Positions 53,804-62,690 of a stretch of DNA of 64,000 bases are shown one piece after another. This DNA is from Leptospira soteropolitanensis (lineage in GTDB: Bacteria; Spirochaetota; Leptospiria; Leptospirales; Leptospiraceae). Numbering within the stretch: the stretch's first letter is position 1; each line of letters starts with the position of its first letter. Position numbers and translations under genes: made by a program. The notes under the pieces were generated by a model that saw only the letters and a program-made list of their open reading frames with translations, was not told the origin of the DNA and made no database searches. The stretch lies in NCBI RefSeq assembly GCF_026151655.1, contig NZ_JAMQPN010000001.1, positions 868,001 to 932,000 on the forward strand, given 5' to 3'.

Positions 53804-55474
53804 TTAGTAACTTCCTCCGCTACCGCCCCCGCCAGAGGAGCCTCCTCCAAAACTTCCCCCTCCGCCACCGCCTCCAGAGGAACCACCAGAACTACTTTTC
53901 TGTTTTTTGGGAATGGTTTCATACTCGGTGGCACTATGTTTGCAATGAGCACAATTTCTTCTCACTTCCACTTTCCCCGAACTGCTGTAAGTCGCCTCTG
54001 AGATGATGCTACTTGATTTACAAACAAAGGTTTCAAACTTACATTCGGGGCAAACCTTAATCTTTTTAAAGGATGTTCCTTTGTATATGTACTCAGGATT
54101 GATATTAGGAAATTTTAAAATGGTATTGGAATCACAACTTGGGCAAACCCATACGTCATAATCAATGGAATTGACAAGTTCTTCTGAAATTTGACCTTTC
54201 GACAAATGTATGTTATCTTCCTCTTCGGAAAGTTTTGTCATTACGGTTTCACATTTTCCGCATTTTCTCGGAATGTTTCTAATTTTCAAAAGTCTTTCGT
54301 TTAACTTACGCATTCGTAAGTCACCCCAGAAAATGAAAAATATGACAATACTGCCTATGATAAGAAAGATAGACACAGGAAATAAAGCATCCTCCAAAAC
54401 CAAAGAAAGTAGAGTGATTGTTATAATGACGGGACTAATGACAATACCATAAAACAATATAAAATCTGTTTTGTGAACAATGTGGTATTTAGCCGTAGGC
54501 GAAGGAGTCATCCAAACAATGAGTCTTTGGAGTAAATTTAAAATTACAAAAAGGGCAAGGTATCCCAAAATAAAAAATTGTTTATAACGAAATGATTCTT
54601 CTTTTTCGATTCTTTCTTGTTCTGTTATTTTTTCATTTAATAACCTTGATTCTTCATCGTTTAAAAAATAATTTCCAGTGGTATTAAATTTTTCAATCGT
54701 TTCTTCTAGTATTTTCTTTTCATCTTCTGTGAGGTGAATGTAAGACTTTCCCTGATAATCATAATAATCAGTTCGTTTGAATTCATTGGATGTAGCATTG
54801 TTCGATGGATAAACACTTGTATCAGCTAAAGTATTTGTATCAGTGACATTTGAAACTAAATCTTCCACCGGAATTTCGGGATGGTTTATTTTGTTAATCA
54901 GTGCTGCGACTGTATCAGCATGTCCTTTTTGGAAATTATCTGCCTTAAATGCTGGGATTGTATAGGTATCGATGATTCGTTTGACGGTTGCATCTGGTAG
55001 ATCTCCTTCCAGGCCATAACCAATTTCAATTTCCACACGACGTTGGTCGATCACATGTAAAATGAGAATTCCATTGTCTTTGCCTTTTTTACCAATTTTC
55101 CAATGATTAAATAAGGCGACGGCAAAATCTTTTGGCACATAACTTTCAATAGTGGGAAGAGTAACAACAGCAATTTCTAAACCGGAATTTTGTTCTTCCG
55201 CATTGATCATTTGGTCAATGATTGTCGTGTCTGTAAGAACTCCAGCGCTGTCTTCCACCCAACTATTGCGTAGTGTTTTGGGATTGGGAACTTTGGCAAC
55301 GAGGGCATCGAGAGAATCTTCATTGGATTCGGAACATTGTAAATTGAGTAATCCAGTGAAAATCAAAACAAGACCAATTAGGAAAATTCCCGCGCGTCTT
55401 TTGTGACTTTGGTTTGGGATTTGTTTTGTCGTTTGGAAATTAGAATGGGATTGAATGGGATTCACTAGATTCAC
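53804..55474 (-). CDS. TPM-domain putative lipoprotein with zinc-ribbon region
   Basis: A 556-residue protein from a GTG start. A signal-like segment ends in LLNLQC (Cys at about 47). The TPM domain (about 65-195: VEDSAGVLTDTTIIDQMINAEEQ, then DNGILILHVIDQRRVEIEIGYGLEGDLPD) is the periplasmic fold also known from YgcG and Psb32. Two membrane segments follow (about 290-375). The C-terminal half has CxxC knuckles (CGKC, CPSC, CPEC, CAHC), suggesting zinc ribbons, and ends with a long Gly/Ser tail. TPM proteins are linked to envelope or photosystem quality control; the role here is unknown. Confidence 0.83.
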   Translation of the reverse strand: MNLVNPIQSHSNFQTTKQIPNQSHKRRAGIFLIGLVLIFTGLLNLQCSESNEDSLDALVAKVPNPKTLRNSWVEDSAGVLTDTTIIDQMINAEEQNSGLEIAVVTLPTIESYVPKDFAVALFNHWKIGKKGKDNGILILHVIDQRRVEIEIGYGLEGDLPDATVKRIIDTYTIPAFKADNFQKGHADTVAALINKINHPEIPVEDLVSNVTDTNTLADTSVYPSNNATSNEFKRTDYYDYQGKSYIHLTEDEKKILEETIEKFNTTGNYFLNDEESRLLNEKITEQERIEKEESFRYKQFFILGYLALFVILNLLQRLIVWMTPSPTAKYHIVHKTDFILFYGIVISPVIITITLLSLVLEDALFPVSIFLIIGSIVIFFIFWGDLRMRKLNERLLKIRNIPRKCGKCETVMTKLSEEEDNIHLSKGQISEELVNSIDYDVWVCPSCDSNTILKFPNINPEYIYKGTSFKKIKVCPECKFETFVCKSSSIISEATYSSSGKVEVRRNCAHCKHSATEYETIPKKQKSSSGGSSGGGGGGGSFGGGSSGGGGSGGSY

Positions 55475-55519
55475 GATCTCAAGAACATACGAAGAATCTG
55501 TTGGTTTGTCAAGTATGAG

Positions 55520-56326
55520 TTACAGTCCACATTGGGAGATACAACTAAAAGTGATCGTCCTTGGAGTGAGAGGGATCCCTGAGACTGAAGAACGCAAATT
55601 TGATGTCAAAGTGATTTGATAGGTTGTTCCATTGGTAAAATTGAAAGTTCCAACGTAAAAAAAACTCGTGCTCATTTCCACTGGGCCAAACGTAAGACTC
55701 GGAACGACCGTTAGGTTATCGGAAAGCCACTGCGCGTCTTGTCCTTGTATTGGTCCAGCTACATCTTCTGTAAAATAAAATTCAAATCCTTCTGGTGTAT
55801 TGGCACGAACTTCATTTTGATATGGATTGGAACTCAACAATTCAAAAAAACTAGGTTGGTTCCCTGGTTCATAGGGTACAAAACTACCAACCTCAACGGG
55901 AAAGGAATTGTCACTTATCTCCACAACCTGAATGTCCGTTGGGGAATTGACTTGTAGTTTGAATGTAAAATACGGGGATCCCTCTTGCGAAACGGCAAAT
56001 GTCGTTGTCCCAGAGGATACACGAATGAAAAACCTTCCCCCTTCATCCGTGGTAGCACTTGCATCCAATCCATCCAATTCGTTTGTGCGACTGGTCACTG
56101 TTAGGAGAGCATCTGTGACAGTCGACCCATTTTCATTGCGGATTTGACCTGTGATTGAGATTGCAAAGGGACCTGAGGGTAGTGCTAGTAAGGATAGGCC
56201 TTGCAAAAGTGAGTTTTCTTTTTCGGGTTCCGTGAATACAAATTTTTGAAGGATGGGATTGAAGTAACAATTTGAAACGAAAAGGATAGAGAGGAGGATA
56301 ATAAAGGTCTTAAGAATTCGGTTCAT
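55520..56326 (-). CDS. Ig-like putative lipoprotein, copy 1
   Basis: A 268-residue lipoprotein. The signal peptide ends in LLSILFVSNC, then YFNPILQKFVFTEPEKENS. A carboxypeptidase-regulatory-like beta domain (about 58-130, GQIRNENGSTVTDALLTV) is followed by an SbsA/Big_5-type Ig-like domain (about 160-265) ending ISGIPLTPRTITFSC-like (SGIPLTPRTITF). It is related to the next two genes upstream. All three are on the minus strand with gaps of about 100-140 bases. Function unknown; probably a surface or periplasmic scaffold. Confidence 0.77.
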   Translation of the reverse strand: MNRILKTFIILLSILFVSNCYFNPILQKFVFTEPEKENSLLQGLSLLALPSGPFAISITGQIRNENGSTVTDALLTVTSRTNELDGLDASATTDEGGRFFIRVSSGTTTFAVSQEGSPYFTFKLQVNSPTDIQVVEISDNSFPVEVGSFVPYEPGNQPSFFELLSSNPYQNEVRANTPEGFEFYFTEDVAGPIQGQDAQWLSDNLTVVPSLTFGPVEMSTSFFYVGTFNFTNGTTYQITLTSNLRSSVSGIPLTPRTITFSCISQCGL

Positions 56327-56464
56327 TGTCGTACATTCCTATTGTGAGTAGAGAACGTGAGTAAAACTCAATATAGGAAATATTGAATATAATAAAATAT
56401 CATGTCAAGAGGAAAAAGGCGGGAGAATCTATTGAAGAAATTACAGTTTATCCTAAGTTTAGAA

Positions 56465-57268
56465 TCAAGGATTAAATTGATAGAAAAATTGTATCGTTCT
56501 CGGTGTTAATGGTTTGCCAGTTGCAGATAGGATTCCTGATCCAAGAGTAATTTCATAAGCCGTCATTCCTCCTAATCCCATTGGAGAAATGGTAAGGGTA
56601 TTACCTGAAACATTCATGACATTGTCAAAAGAAGTTGCAGGAGAAACACTGATATTTTCAGAAATCCAAGCATTTACGAATTCATTTGCTAATGCATGAA
56701 TTGGAGCCTCTGAGAATTCAAAAATCATTGCACTGATATATACATTTACATTTGCATTAAGAGGGACTTGGTTTGATTGTCCGTCAATTGTATACGCTCT
56801 TACCAAATCAAATACATTTGTTTGATCTGCGATGTTGATTGCTCCAAGTCCATTGATTTGAATCCCTGGAGCAGCACCGTACAAACTATAGGTGATTTGA
56901 CTAGTGCTTGCAATATCTAATGTAAATTCAAAATAATACAAATTCTCTTTATATACCGTAAAAGAGACCTGCCCTGATTGGTAAGGGATATAAAATCTAC
57001 CACCAGCAACTGTTGTATAACCTGAACTTGTTGATTTTGATTGGGGAGCAAAGGATTTTCCTGGTTGCAAAACAAGTCCTGCTTCCCCCAGCCCATTGGC
57101 ATCGATGATTTGCCCAGTGATTAAAAGTGTGGGACCAGAAAGTCCTAAAAGGCCAAGGAAGGAATTATTTTCCTCTGGTTTTTCCGGGCTTACAATGGAA
57201 TTGACGAGTGGATTGAAATAACATGAAAAAGATAAAATACAAGAAATGTAAAATAGAACCGATCGCAT
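56465..57268 (-). CDS. Ig-like putative lipoprotein, copy 2
   Basis: A 267-residue lipoprotein starting with ATG after GAGGAAA. The lipobox is SCILSFSC, then YFNPLVNSIVSPEKPEENNS. The layout is that of copy 1: a regulatory-like beta domain (GQIIDANGLGEAGLVLQPG) and a C-terminal Ig-like domain ending ATGKPLTPRTIQF. The shared YFNP-LV start, the TGQI-G core and the LTPRT end show common origin. Function unknown. Confidence 0.77.
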   Translation of the reverse strand: MRSVLFYISCILSFSCYFNPLVNSIVSPEKPEENNSFLGLLGLSGPTLLITGQIIDANGLGEAGLVLQPGKSFAPQSKSTSSGYTTVAGGRFYIPYQSGQVSFTVYKENLYYFEFTLDIASTSQITYSLYGAAPGIQINGLGAINIADQTNVFDLVRAYTIDGQSNQVPLNANVNVYISAMIFEFSEAPIHALANEFVNAWISENISVSPATSFDNVMNVSGNTLTISPMGLGGMTAYEITLGSGILSATGKPLTPRTIQFFYQFNP

Positions 57269-57370
57269 ATGTTGTTTCCTCTTACTCTTTCTATAACGTT
57301 TCTAATATTAGAAGATGATAGTAGAATACTCAAGTCAATAAATTGTAAAAATCTAGAATTTTACAATTTA

Positions 57371-58249
57371 TTATGGAAGAGTCTCTAATCGAAATTTGAC
57401 TGAACGAGGAGTTAACGGTATCCCATTTGTCGAATAAAAACCAGGACCAATTTGAACAGTATATTCGATATCGTATGTCGATACATTCGTCATTATAATA
57501 ATCGTATTTGGTGGCGATAAACTTGGACTCAGCAAACTGATACCTGAGGGTGTAACTGATACATTATTGGCAACTAACGTTGTCAAAGTCGAAAAATCCC
57601 ATTCGGGTAGTGTATCAGAAAATGTAAGAGTTAAGTCAGGAGAGACTCCAATATAAGTTTCGTTATTTGCTGGCGAGGTGCTGATCAATTCAAAAAATGC
57701 AGGTTTATTGGTTGGTGCATATGGAATTATACTACTAATCTCATAATTAATTGGATTTACATTTTTCACTTGGATGAATTCGGGCCCACTGACATTCAAT
57801 GTAAATGTCACGAGATCTTCTCCTAGTTCTGTAACACGAACGTTTGTATCTCCGGGTCCAATGCTTAAGAAAAATCTTCCAGAGGAATCAGTGATTCCAG
57901 AGCTGTCCGGTCCAAACGTATTACTTTCGGATGCAATGACGGAATATTCTTTATTAATCTGAGCAATACCCGATCCATTTCGGATGACACCCGTTATATA
58001 CAATGAAGATGAGAATCCATTCAGTGCCAGCAAAAGACCTCCATCCAAGAGGCCAGCTTTTTTCTCTTCTTCTAAAATTGGATTCAGTAAGTCATACACA
58101 AATGGATTCAAATAACAATTTTGAAACATCAAAAACGGGAGGAGGAATATACAAATTCCCTTTGATAGGATTCTCCGTTTTAGAAGATGGAACTGATCAA
58201 AAATTTGTATCAACTGTTTCAATTGATTTATTTGGTTCATCAATTTCAT
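57371..58249 (-). CDS. Ig-like putative lipoprotein, copy 3
   Basis: A 292-residue lipoprotein with a long N-terminal region before the hydrophobic stretch ICIFLLPFLMFQNC (Cys at about 46), then YLNPFVYDLLNP. It has the same plan as copies 1 and 2: ITGVIRNGSGIAQ and an Ig-like end TNGIPLTPRSVKF. Its start overlaps the stop of the coiled-coil gene upstream by 4 bases, so it is probably translated from that message. Function unknown. Confidence 0.75.
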   Translation of the reverse strand: MKLMNQINQLKQLIQIFDQFHLLKRRILSKGICIFLLPFLMFQNCYLNPFVYDLLNPILEEEKKAGLLDGGLLLALNGFSSSLYITGVIRNGSGIAQINKEYSVIASESNTFGPDSSGITDSSGRFFLSIGPGDTNVRVTELGEDLVTFTLNVSGPEFIQVKNVNPINYEISSIIPYAPTNKPAFFELISTSPANNETYIGVSPDLTLTFSDTLPEWDFSTLTTLVANNVSVTPSGISLLSPSLSPPNTIIIMTNVSTYDIEYTVQIGPGFYSTNGIPLTPRSVKFRLETLP

Positions 58250-59067
58250 TTTTTCTTCTTCAATGATTCTAAATCTTTTTCAAGTAGTTCTAATTCGTAC
58301 TTTTCTTGTGCTTCTTTTAACTCTTGTTCTGTTTTGATTTGTTCAACTGCTTCTTCTTTGATACGATTGATTTCAGAATCAGAGACCATACGAAATCCAT
58401 TTCCTTCGCAGACATCTACGATAATGGTTTTTCTTGTGATGGTGATTGCAAACCCACCGAGAAGTGTGATCGCTAAGTCTTTCCAAGTAGAAGTTTGACG
58501 GATTCGTACGGGCCGACTGTCATTTGGAAGTAAAACATTCCAATCTGGTTCTTTGAATCTAAGTCCACCAAACAACCAAAAGTATTCTGGGTATTCTTGA
58601 AAGGTTTGGCATTTTGCTGATTCAGGGGCAAGAGTGATCATATTTCCATCGGCAACCGATGTGAGGACAAAGGAGTCTCGAAGGCTATGTGTGACCTTTG
58701 TACCTTCTCCCTTTTGATTGCGATTTTCCAATTCTTGTTGTGCGAGGGTTTCTCTCCGTTTGCGGATCTCTTCTTGTTTGGCTGCGATTGCTTTTTCTTT
58801 TTCTTGTTTTCTTTTTTCTTCTTCTTCTTTTCTGATGATTTCTTCTTCTGATTCCGCAATATCTTTATAGATAATTTTTAAAACGGTTTTTTTAGAAATT
58901 ACCATGTGTTTTCCGTTTTGTGTGTCTACTTCGACACTATCCACATTTTGATTGGTGACAATCCCTTTGATAGACTTACCTTGTTTGAGAAGGATGGTTT
59001 GTACGGCATTTAAGGGAAAAATGAAAATGTATAAAAGGAAAGTTATGTATAGTTTTAAATTTCGCAT
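58246..59067 (-). CDS. Exported coiled-coil protein
   Basis: About 273 residues from ATG 59067 (MRNLKLYITFLLYIFIF); the frame is open a further 94 codons upstream, but that part has no signal peptide, no ribosome site and crosses the divergent permease start, so it is not used. After the signal peptide comes a small beta domain (LLKQGKSIKGIVTNQNVDSVEVDTQNG) resembling a protein of Sm-like or SH3-like fold, then a Glu/Lys-rich coiled coil (about 75-125), a middle beta domain, a membrane-like segment (DLAITLLGGFAITI) and a second charged coiled coil at the end. The stop overlaps the Ig-like copy 3. Function unknown. Confidence 0.7.
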   Translation of the reverse strand: MRNLKLYITFLLYIFIFPLNAVQTILLKQGKSIKGIVTNQNVDSVEVDTQNGKHMVISKKTVLKIIYKDIAESEEEIIRKEEEEKRKQEKEKAIAAKQEEIRKRRETLAQQELENRNQKGEGTKVTHSLRDSFVLTSVADGNMITLAPESAKCQTFQEYPEYFWLFGGLRFKEPDWNVLLPNDSRPVRIRQTSTWKDLAITLLGGFAITITRKTIIVDVCEGNGFRMVSDSEINRIKEEAVEQIKTEQELKEAQEKYELELLEKDLESLKKKK

Positions 59068-59325
59068 CACGGAACCTATATTAGTATTTTCCCTATAGTA
59101 TTGGGAATTAGATTCATTTGCAATACCTAATTTAATTATTTCAGAGAAATACTTTAGGAAATTTCGTGCCGGTAGGATTCGATTAGGTGAGAGTCGCCAA
59201 ACACAATCTGACGGTTCAAACAGAAATTTGCGCAAGGAATGCTTATGAAAAAATGAGATTTTTATATACCAATGGCATTGTATTTGCTTATGAATTGGTT
59301 TTGGCCGATGTTGCAAAGAGGTAAC

Positions 59326-60621
59326 ATGAAAGAAGACGGGAAGATGCATAAAGTTTTACATTCTGTCCATTTATGGGGCATTGCCGTTGGACTTGTTATT
59401 TCTGGTGATTATTTCGGTTGGAACTTTGGTTGGTCCCATGCAAGTTTTTGGGAATTTAGTATGGCCGTGGTTTGGATTGCCACTTTTTACGTAATCTTTG
59501 CACTTTGTTTTACTGAACTTGCTGCCAGCATTCCTCAGTCAGGTGGTCCTTCTGCTTATGCAAAAAGAGCCCTGGGTGATTTGTTTGGACTCATCACTGG
59601 GTATTTGGTTCTTGTTGAGTTTTTATTGGCACCTCCCGCCATTGCATCTGCATTAGGTGGATACATCCATTTTCTTTTTCCGGTGATACCTGCTTTTGGT
59701 GCCGGTATGGTTATGTTTTGTTTTTTGCTTTTGATCAATCTTACTGGTATCAAACAAACTGCACGTTTTGAACTTTTGGTGACCATCGTTGCAGTGTTTG
59801 GACTTTTGTTTTATTTGGTATTCCTTTGGCCCCATGTTTCTTTTGACCGAATTCCAAATTTTCCTGTCGTTAGTTCTATATCCTGGTCATCTGCATTTCT
59901 TTCGATACCGTTTGCCATTTGGTTTTTTTTGGCAGTGGAAGGGGTTGCCTTGGCGGCTGAGGAAGTTCGTAATCCTGCTCGTGATATCCCCATCGGATAC
60001 ACTGCGGGTATTTTCACCTTACTTTGTTTGGCGGGACTTATTTTTATTTTTACAGCTTCTGTTGTTGATACCAAAGAAATTGCGGAGTTGGATTACCCTT
60101 TATCATACGTATTGCAAAAGTTATATGGTAGGGAAGAAATTTGGCCTTTTATATTTACCTTTATCGGTTTGTTTGGCCTTGTGGCCTCCCTTTTTGGAAT
60201 CATCCTTGGAAACTCAAGATTGATTTACGCAATGGCCAAAGAAGGTTACTTGCCAACATATCTATCGAAACTAAGTTCCGGTTCTCTTGTCCCGCAAAAT
60301 GCGGTTCTTAGCGGTGGATTACTCGGGATATTTTGTATGTGTTTTTTGGACACCGCAGAGTTAATCACAATTTCAGCGTTAGGTGCATGTGGGATGTACC
60401 TTTTGAGTTTAGTATCTTATTTTGTATTGAGGAAAAAAGAACCTCAAATGCCTAGACCGTATAAAGCGCCATTGTATCCGATTTTGCCAGGAATTGCTCT
60501 TGTATTAGGGATTGTTGCTTGTGGTTCCGTTTTTGTTTCTGAGCCATATTTAGGGCTCGGAGTTCTTGGATTTGGTTTGCTTTTGGGAATAGGTTTTTAT
60601 TTCAAAAACAGACGGAATTAG
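59326..60621 (+). CDS. eat: Ethanolamine-type amino-acid permease
   Basis: About 431 residues from ATG 59326, with AGAGG five bases upstream; the frame opens at 59272. Twelve membrane segments are visible, typical of APC transporters. The start HLWGIAVGLVISGDYFGWNFGW and the segment PQSGGPSAYAKRALGD match the ethanolamine permease subgroup rather than general amino-acid permeases. It would bring ethanolamine in with protons; no ethanolamine lyase gene is in the window. The last 4 bases overlap the convergent cyclase gene. A 258-base gap upstream separates it from the divergent coiled-coil gene, with no clear promoter. Confidence 0.8.
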   Translation: MKEDGKMHKVLHSVHLWGIAVGLVISGDYFGWNFGWSHASFWEFSMAVVWIATFYVIFALCFTELAASIPQSGGPSAYAKRALGDLFGLITGYLVLVEFLLAPPAIASALGGYIHFLFPVIPAFGAGMVMFCFLLLINLTGIKQTARFELLVTIVAVFGLLFYLVFLWPHVSFDRIPNFPVVSSISWSSAFLSIPFAIWFFLAVEGVALAAEEVRNPARDIPIGYTAGIFTLLCLAGLIFIFTASVVDTKEIAELDYPLSYVLQKLYGREEIWPFIFTFIGLFGLVASLFGIILGNSRLIYAMAKEGYLPTYLSKLSSGSLVPQNAVLSGGLLGIFCMCFLDTAELITISALGACGMYLLSLVSYFVLRKKEPQMPRPYKAPLYPILPGIALVLGIVACGSVFVSEPYLGLGVLGFGLLLGIGFYFKNRRN

Positions 60622-62690
60622 CTACCAAGTTCCATCTTAGTTCTTTCTTTGGCTTCATGACAACGATCTAAAAATAACCTAGAAACAGAATCGTCGGGGT
60701 TTTTATCTAACAATTTTGAAAATCCTTCTATTGCCTCTTCAAAATCTTCCCGGCGAAATGCATCTAATGCTAAAGTATAATCATCTTTAATGGCGATAAG
60801 TCTTGCTGCTTTCTCTGGTTCATAACCATCTAATACTTCTACAACGAACACCGAATCTGTTTTGCCTTTGATCGCCACACGATCAAGCAATCGGTAATGG
60901 TATCCCAATCCTTCGGAAGCTTCGATGAAAGTATCTGCACTGATAACAATTCGAGAGGAAAAAAGTTTTGTGATTCCTTCGATACGAGATGCTAAGTTAA
61001 CTGCGTCGGATATAACAGTCCCTTCCATTCGTTTGTGTTCACCTAATATCCCTAAAGTGAGGTTTCCTGTATGGATCCCGATTCCCACTTCTACTGGAAT
61101 GTATCCGCAGTTGGCTCTATGGCCGTTGTAAATACGAATGGCGTCTTGCATTTCGACTGCCGCTTTTACCGCATCATTGATATCGTAGGGAAATAGTGCC
61201 ATAACGGCATCACCAATAAATTTATCGATGAATCCGTTGTTATGTCGAATGATAGGGCCAACACGTTGTAAATAACTGTTTAAAAAATCAAAGTTTTCTT
61301 TAGGTGTGAGTGTCTCTGAAAATTCAGTAAAAGACCTGATGTCAGCAAAGAGTATGGTCATTCGCTTTTGTACTTGGTCTCCTAAGTCAACGTACCGTAT
61401 GTCGGTTTTGCCTAAGTGGTATAAGAATTCTGTTGGAACAAAACGACTAAAAGAATTACTGAGTTGTTTTTGCTCCTGTGCGAATTCTAAGGTTTTTGTC
61501 ATACTTTGGCGAACAATTCGTCCAAAAGTAATGACTTGTAAAAAAACAAATATAACAACACTCGCAGGTGCAATGTACATAGTATGAATGTAAGACTCTG
61601 CATGTAAAACATCGTTAGTGGCAGCAATCAAAACTAAAAACATTCCAAATAATAATGGTTTTGATTCCATTCGTTTTTTCATGTAAGCACGATACAAATA
61701 AACGAAGATAATAATTCCATTAGCGACAAATGCAATGGGATAAACAGAAGCAGTTTCTGTAAAATAAATTGGCGGTAATAAAAGACCGAATGTTAAGATT
61801 GAGGCAAGGGTGTAAAAGAAGGTACCAATTTTTTTCGAAAAATCTTCCGGAAAGACCGTATAAAAATAATGATATAGTAATGGAGCCGACCAGTACCAAG
61901 AAAGATATTCTAATCGTAGTAAGAGCCAATATGGAACATCAATAAATTCTATTAAAATTCTTTCCCCGGTCGAAATGGTCCTCAGTAATACAGCAGTAGA
62001 AAATAAAAAGATCCCGATGGTATGTTTTCCATCTCGATTATAAAAATACATGACCAAAAAGAAAATTCCAACAAAGGCCAGGACTGTGGACAACATTGTT
62101 TCGTTGATCTTTCGTTTGGTGAGCCGACTCTCTGCTTTATTGTAAGTGGAAATGACAATATCATTCCAAATTCCACCTTTTCTATGAATGTAATTCGCAA
62201 CATAAAGGTCAATGGTAATCTCTGAAGTTTGCGGCAAAACTACCATTGTTGATTTTACTTCGGGAATGTATTCGTTTCCGTTTGCCCCTGGTTTCCCTGA
62301 TCCTCCCAAGTATTTCCCATTAATATAAATAGCGTACGAAGTGTCCTGTTCGGGAACCGTTAAAGCCATTGTTTCTGGAAGGTTGTCTGGTAGTTTTAGT
62401 TTGATCCTAAAACTAGCATGTCCAAACCCACCCAAGGTGCCATAATTCATTTGGAATCCATTCCAATGTTTTGGAAGGTTAAGAAATAAATTGGAATCTG
62501 TTTCCTGAATTTGCGAAGGGGCCGTATTCCAAAAGAATTTCCATTCTCCATTTAAGGCTACGAATGGTTGGTTTGTAAAGGAATGATGGCTGAGATCTAA
62601 AAAACCTTTTTGTGCTTCTGCTTTTGTATTCCTCTCTTCGGAAAGGCAGCTAAAATGTAATAACATAACAACAAAAAGGAGTTTTTTCAT
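60618..62690 (-). CDS. 7TM-sensor class III adenylate cyclase
   Basis: A 690-residue membrane protein. A lipoprotein-like signal (MLLHFSC) precedes an extracytoplasmic beta-sandwich (about 30-185, YAIYINGKYLGGSGKPG), then about seven membrane segments (200-400) and a class III cyclase domain (about 425-620). Metal-binding Asp450 (FADIRSF) and Asp494 (FIGDAVMALF) are present, and Lys490 with Asp562 (VISDAVN) fit ATP rather than GTP selection. A helical TPR-like tail (FRREDFEEAIEGFSKLLDKNPDD) ends the protein. It would make cAMP in response to an envelope signal. The start abuts the stop of the upstream gene with no gap, so they form an operon. Confidence 0.9.
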   Translation of the reverse strand: MKKLLFVVMLLHFSCLSEERNTKAEAQKGFLDLSHHSFTNQPFVALNGEWKFFWNTAPSQIQETDSNLFLNLPKHWNGFQMNYGTLGGFGHASFRIKLKLPDNLPETMALTVPEQDTSYAIYINGKYLGGSGKPGANGNEYIPEVKSTMVVLPQTSEITIDLYVANYIHRKGGIWNDIVISTYNKAESRLTKRKINETMLSTVLAFVGIFFLVMYFYNRDGKHTIGIFLFSTAVLLRTISTGERILIEFIDVPYWLLLRLEYLSWYWSAPLLYHYFYTVFPEDFSKKIGTFFYTLASILTFGLLLPPIYFTETASVYPIAFVANGIIIFVYLYRAYMKKRMESKPLLFGMFLVLIAATNDVLHAESYIHTMYIAPASVVIFVFLQVITFGRIVRQSMTKTLEFAQEQKQLSNSFSRFVPTEFLYHLGKTDIRYVDLGDQVQKRMTILFADIRSFTEFSETLTPKENFDFLNSYLQRVGPIIRHNNGFIDKFIGDAVMALFPYDINDAVKAAVEMQDAIRIYNGHRANCGYIPVEVGIGIHTGNLTLGILGEHKRMEGTVISDAVNLASRIEGITKLFSSRIVISADTFIEASEGLGYHYRLLDRVAIKGKTDSVFVVEVLDGYEPEKAARLIAIKDDYTLALDAFRREDFEEAIEGFSKLLDKNPDDSVSRLFLDRCHEAKERTKMELGS

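Noticed and set aside
53804..53900. Simple-sequence repeat in the Gly/Ser tail of the TPM protein as a slippage site
   Set aside because: The codons for Gly and Ser vary, so there is no perfect nucleotide repeat to slip.
59068..59325. Riboswitch ahead of the ethanolamine-type permease
   Set aside because: GGTGAGAGTCGCC looked structured, but only a four-pair stem forms and no known riboswitch core is present.
58246..59349. Longer start for the coiled-coil protein at 59349
   Set aside because: The extra 94 codons lack a signal peptide and a ribosome site, and overlap the divergent permease start; ATG 59067 begins a good signal peptide.
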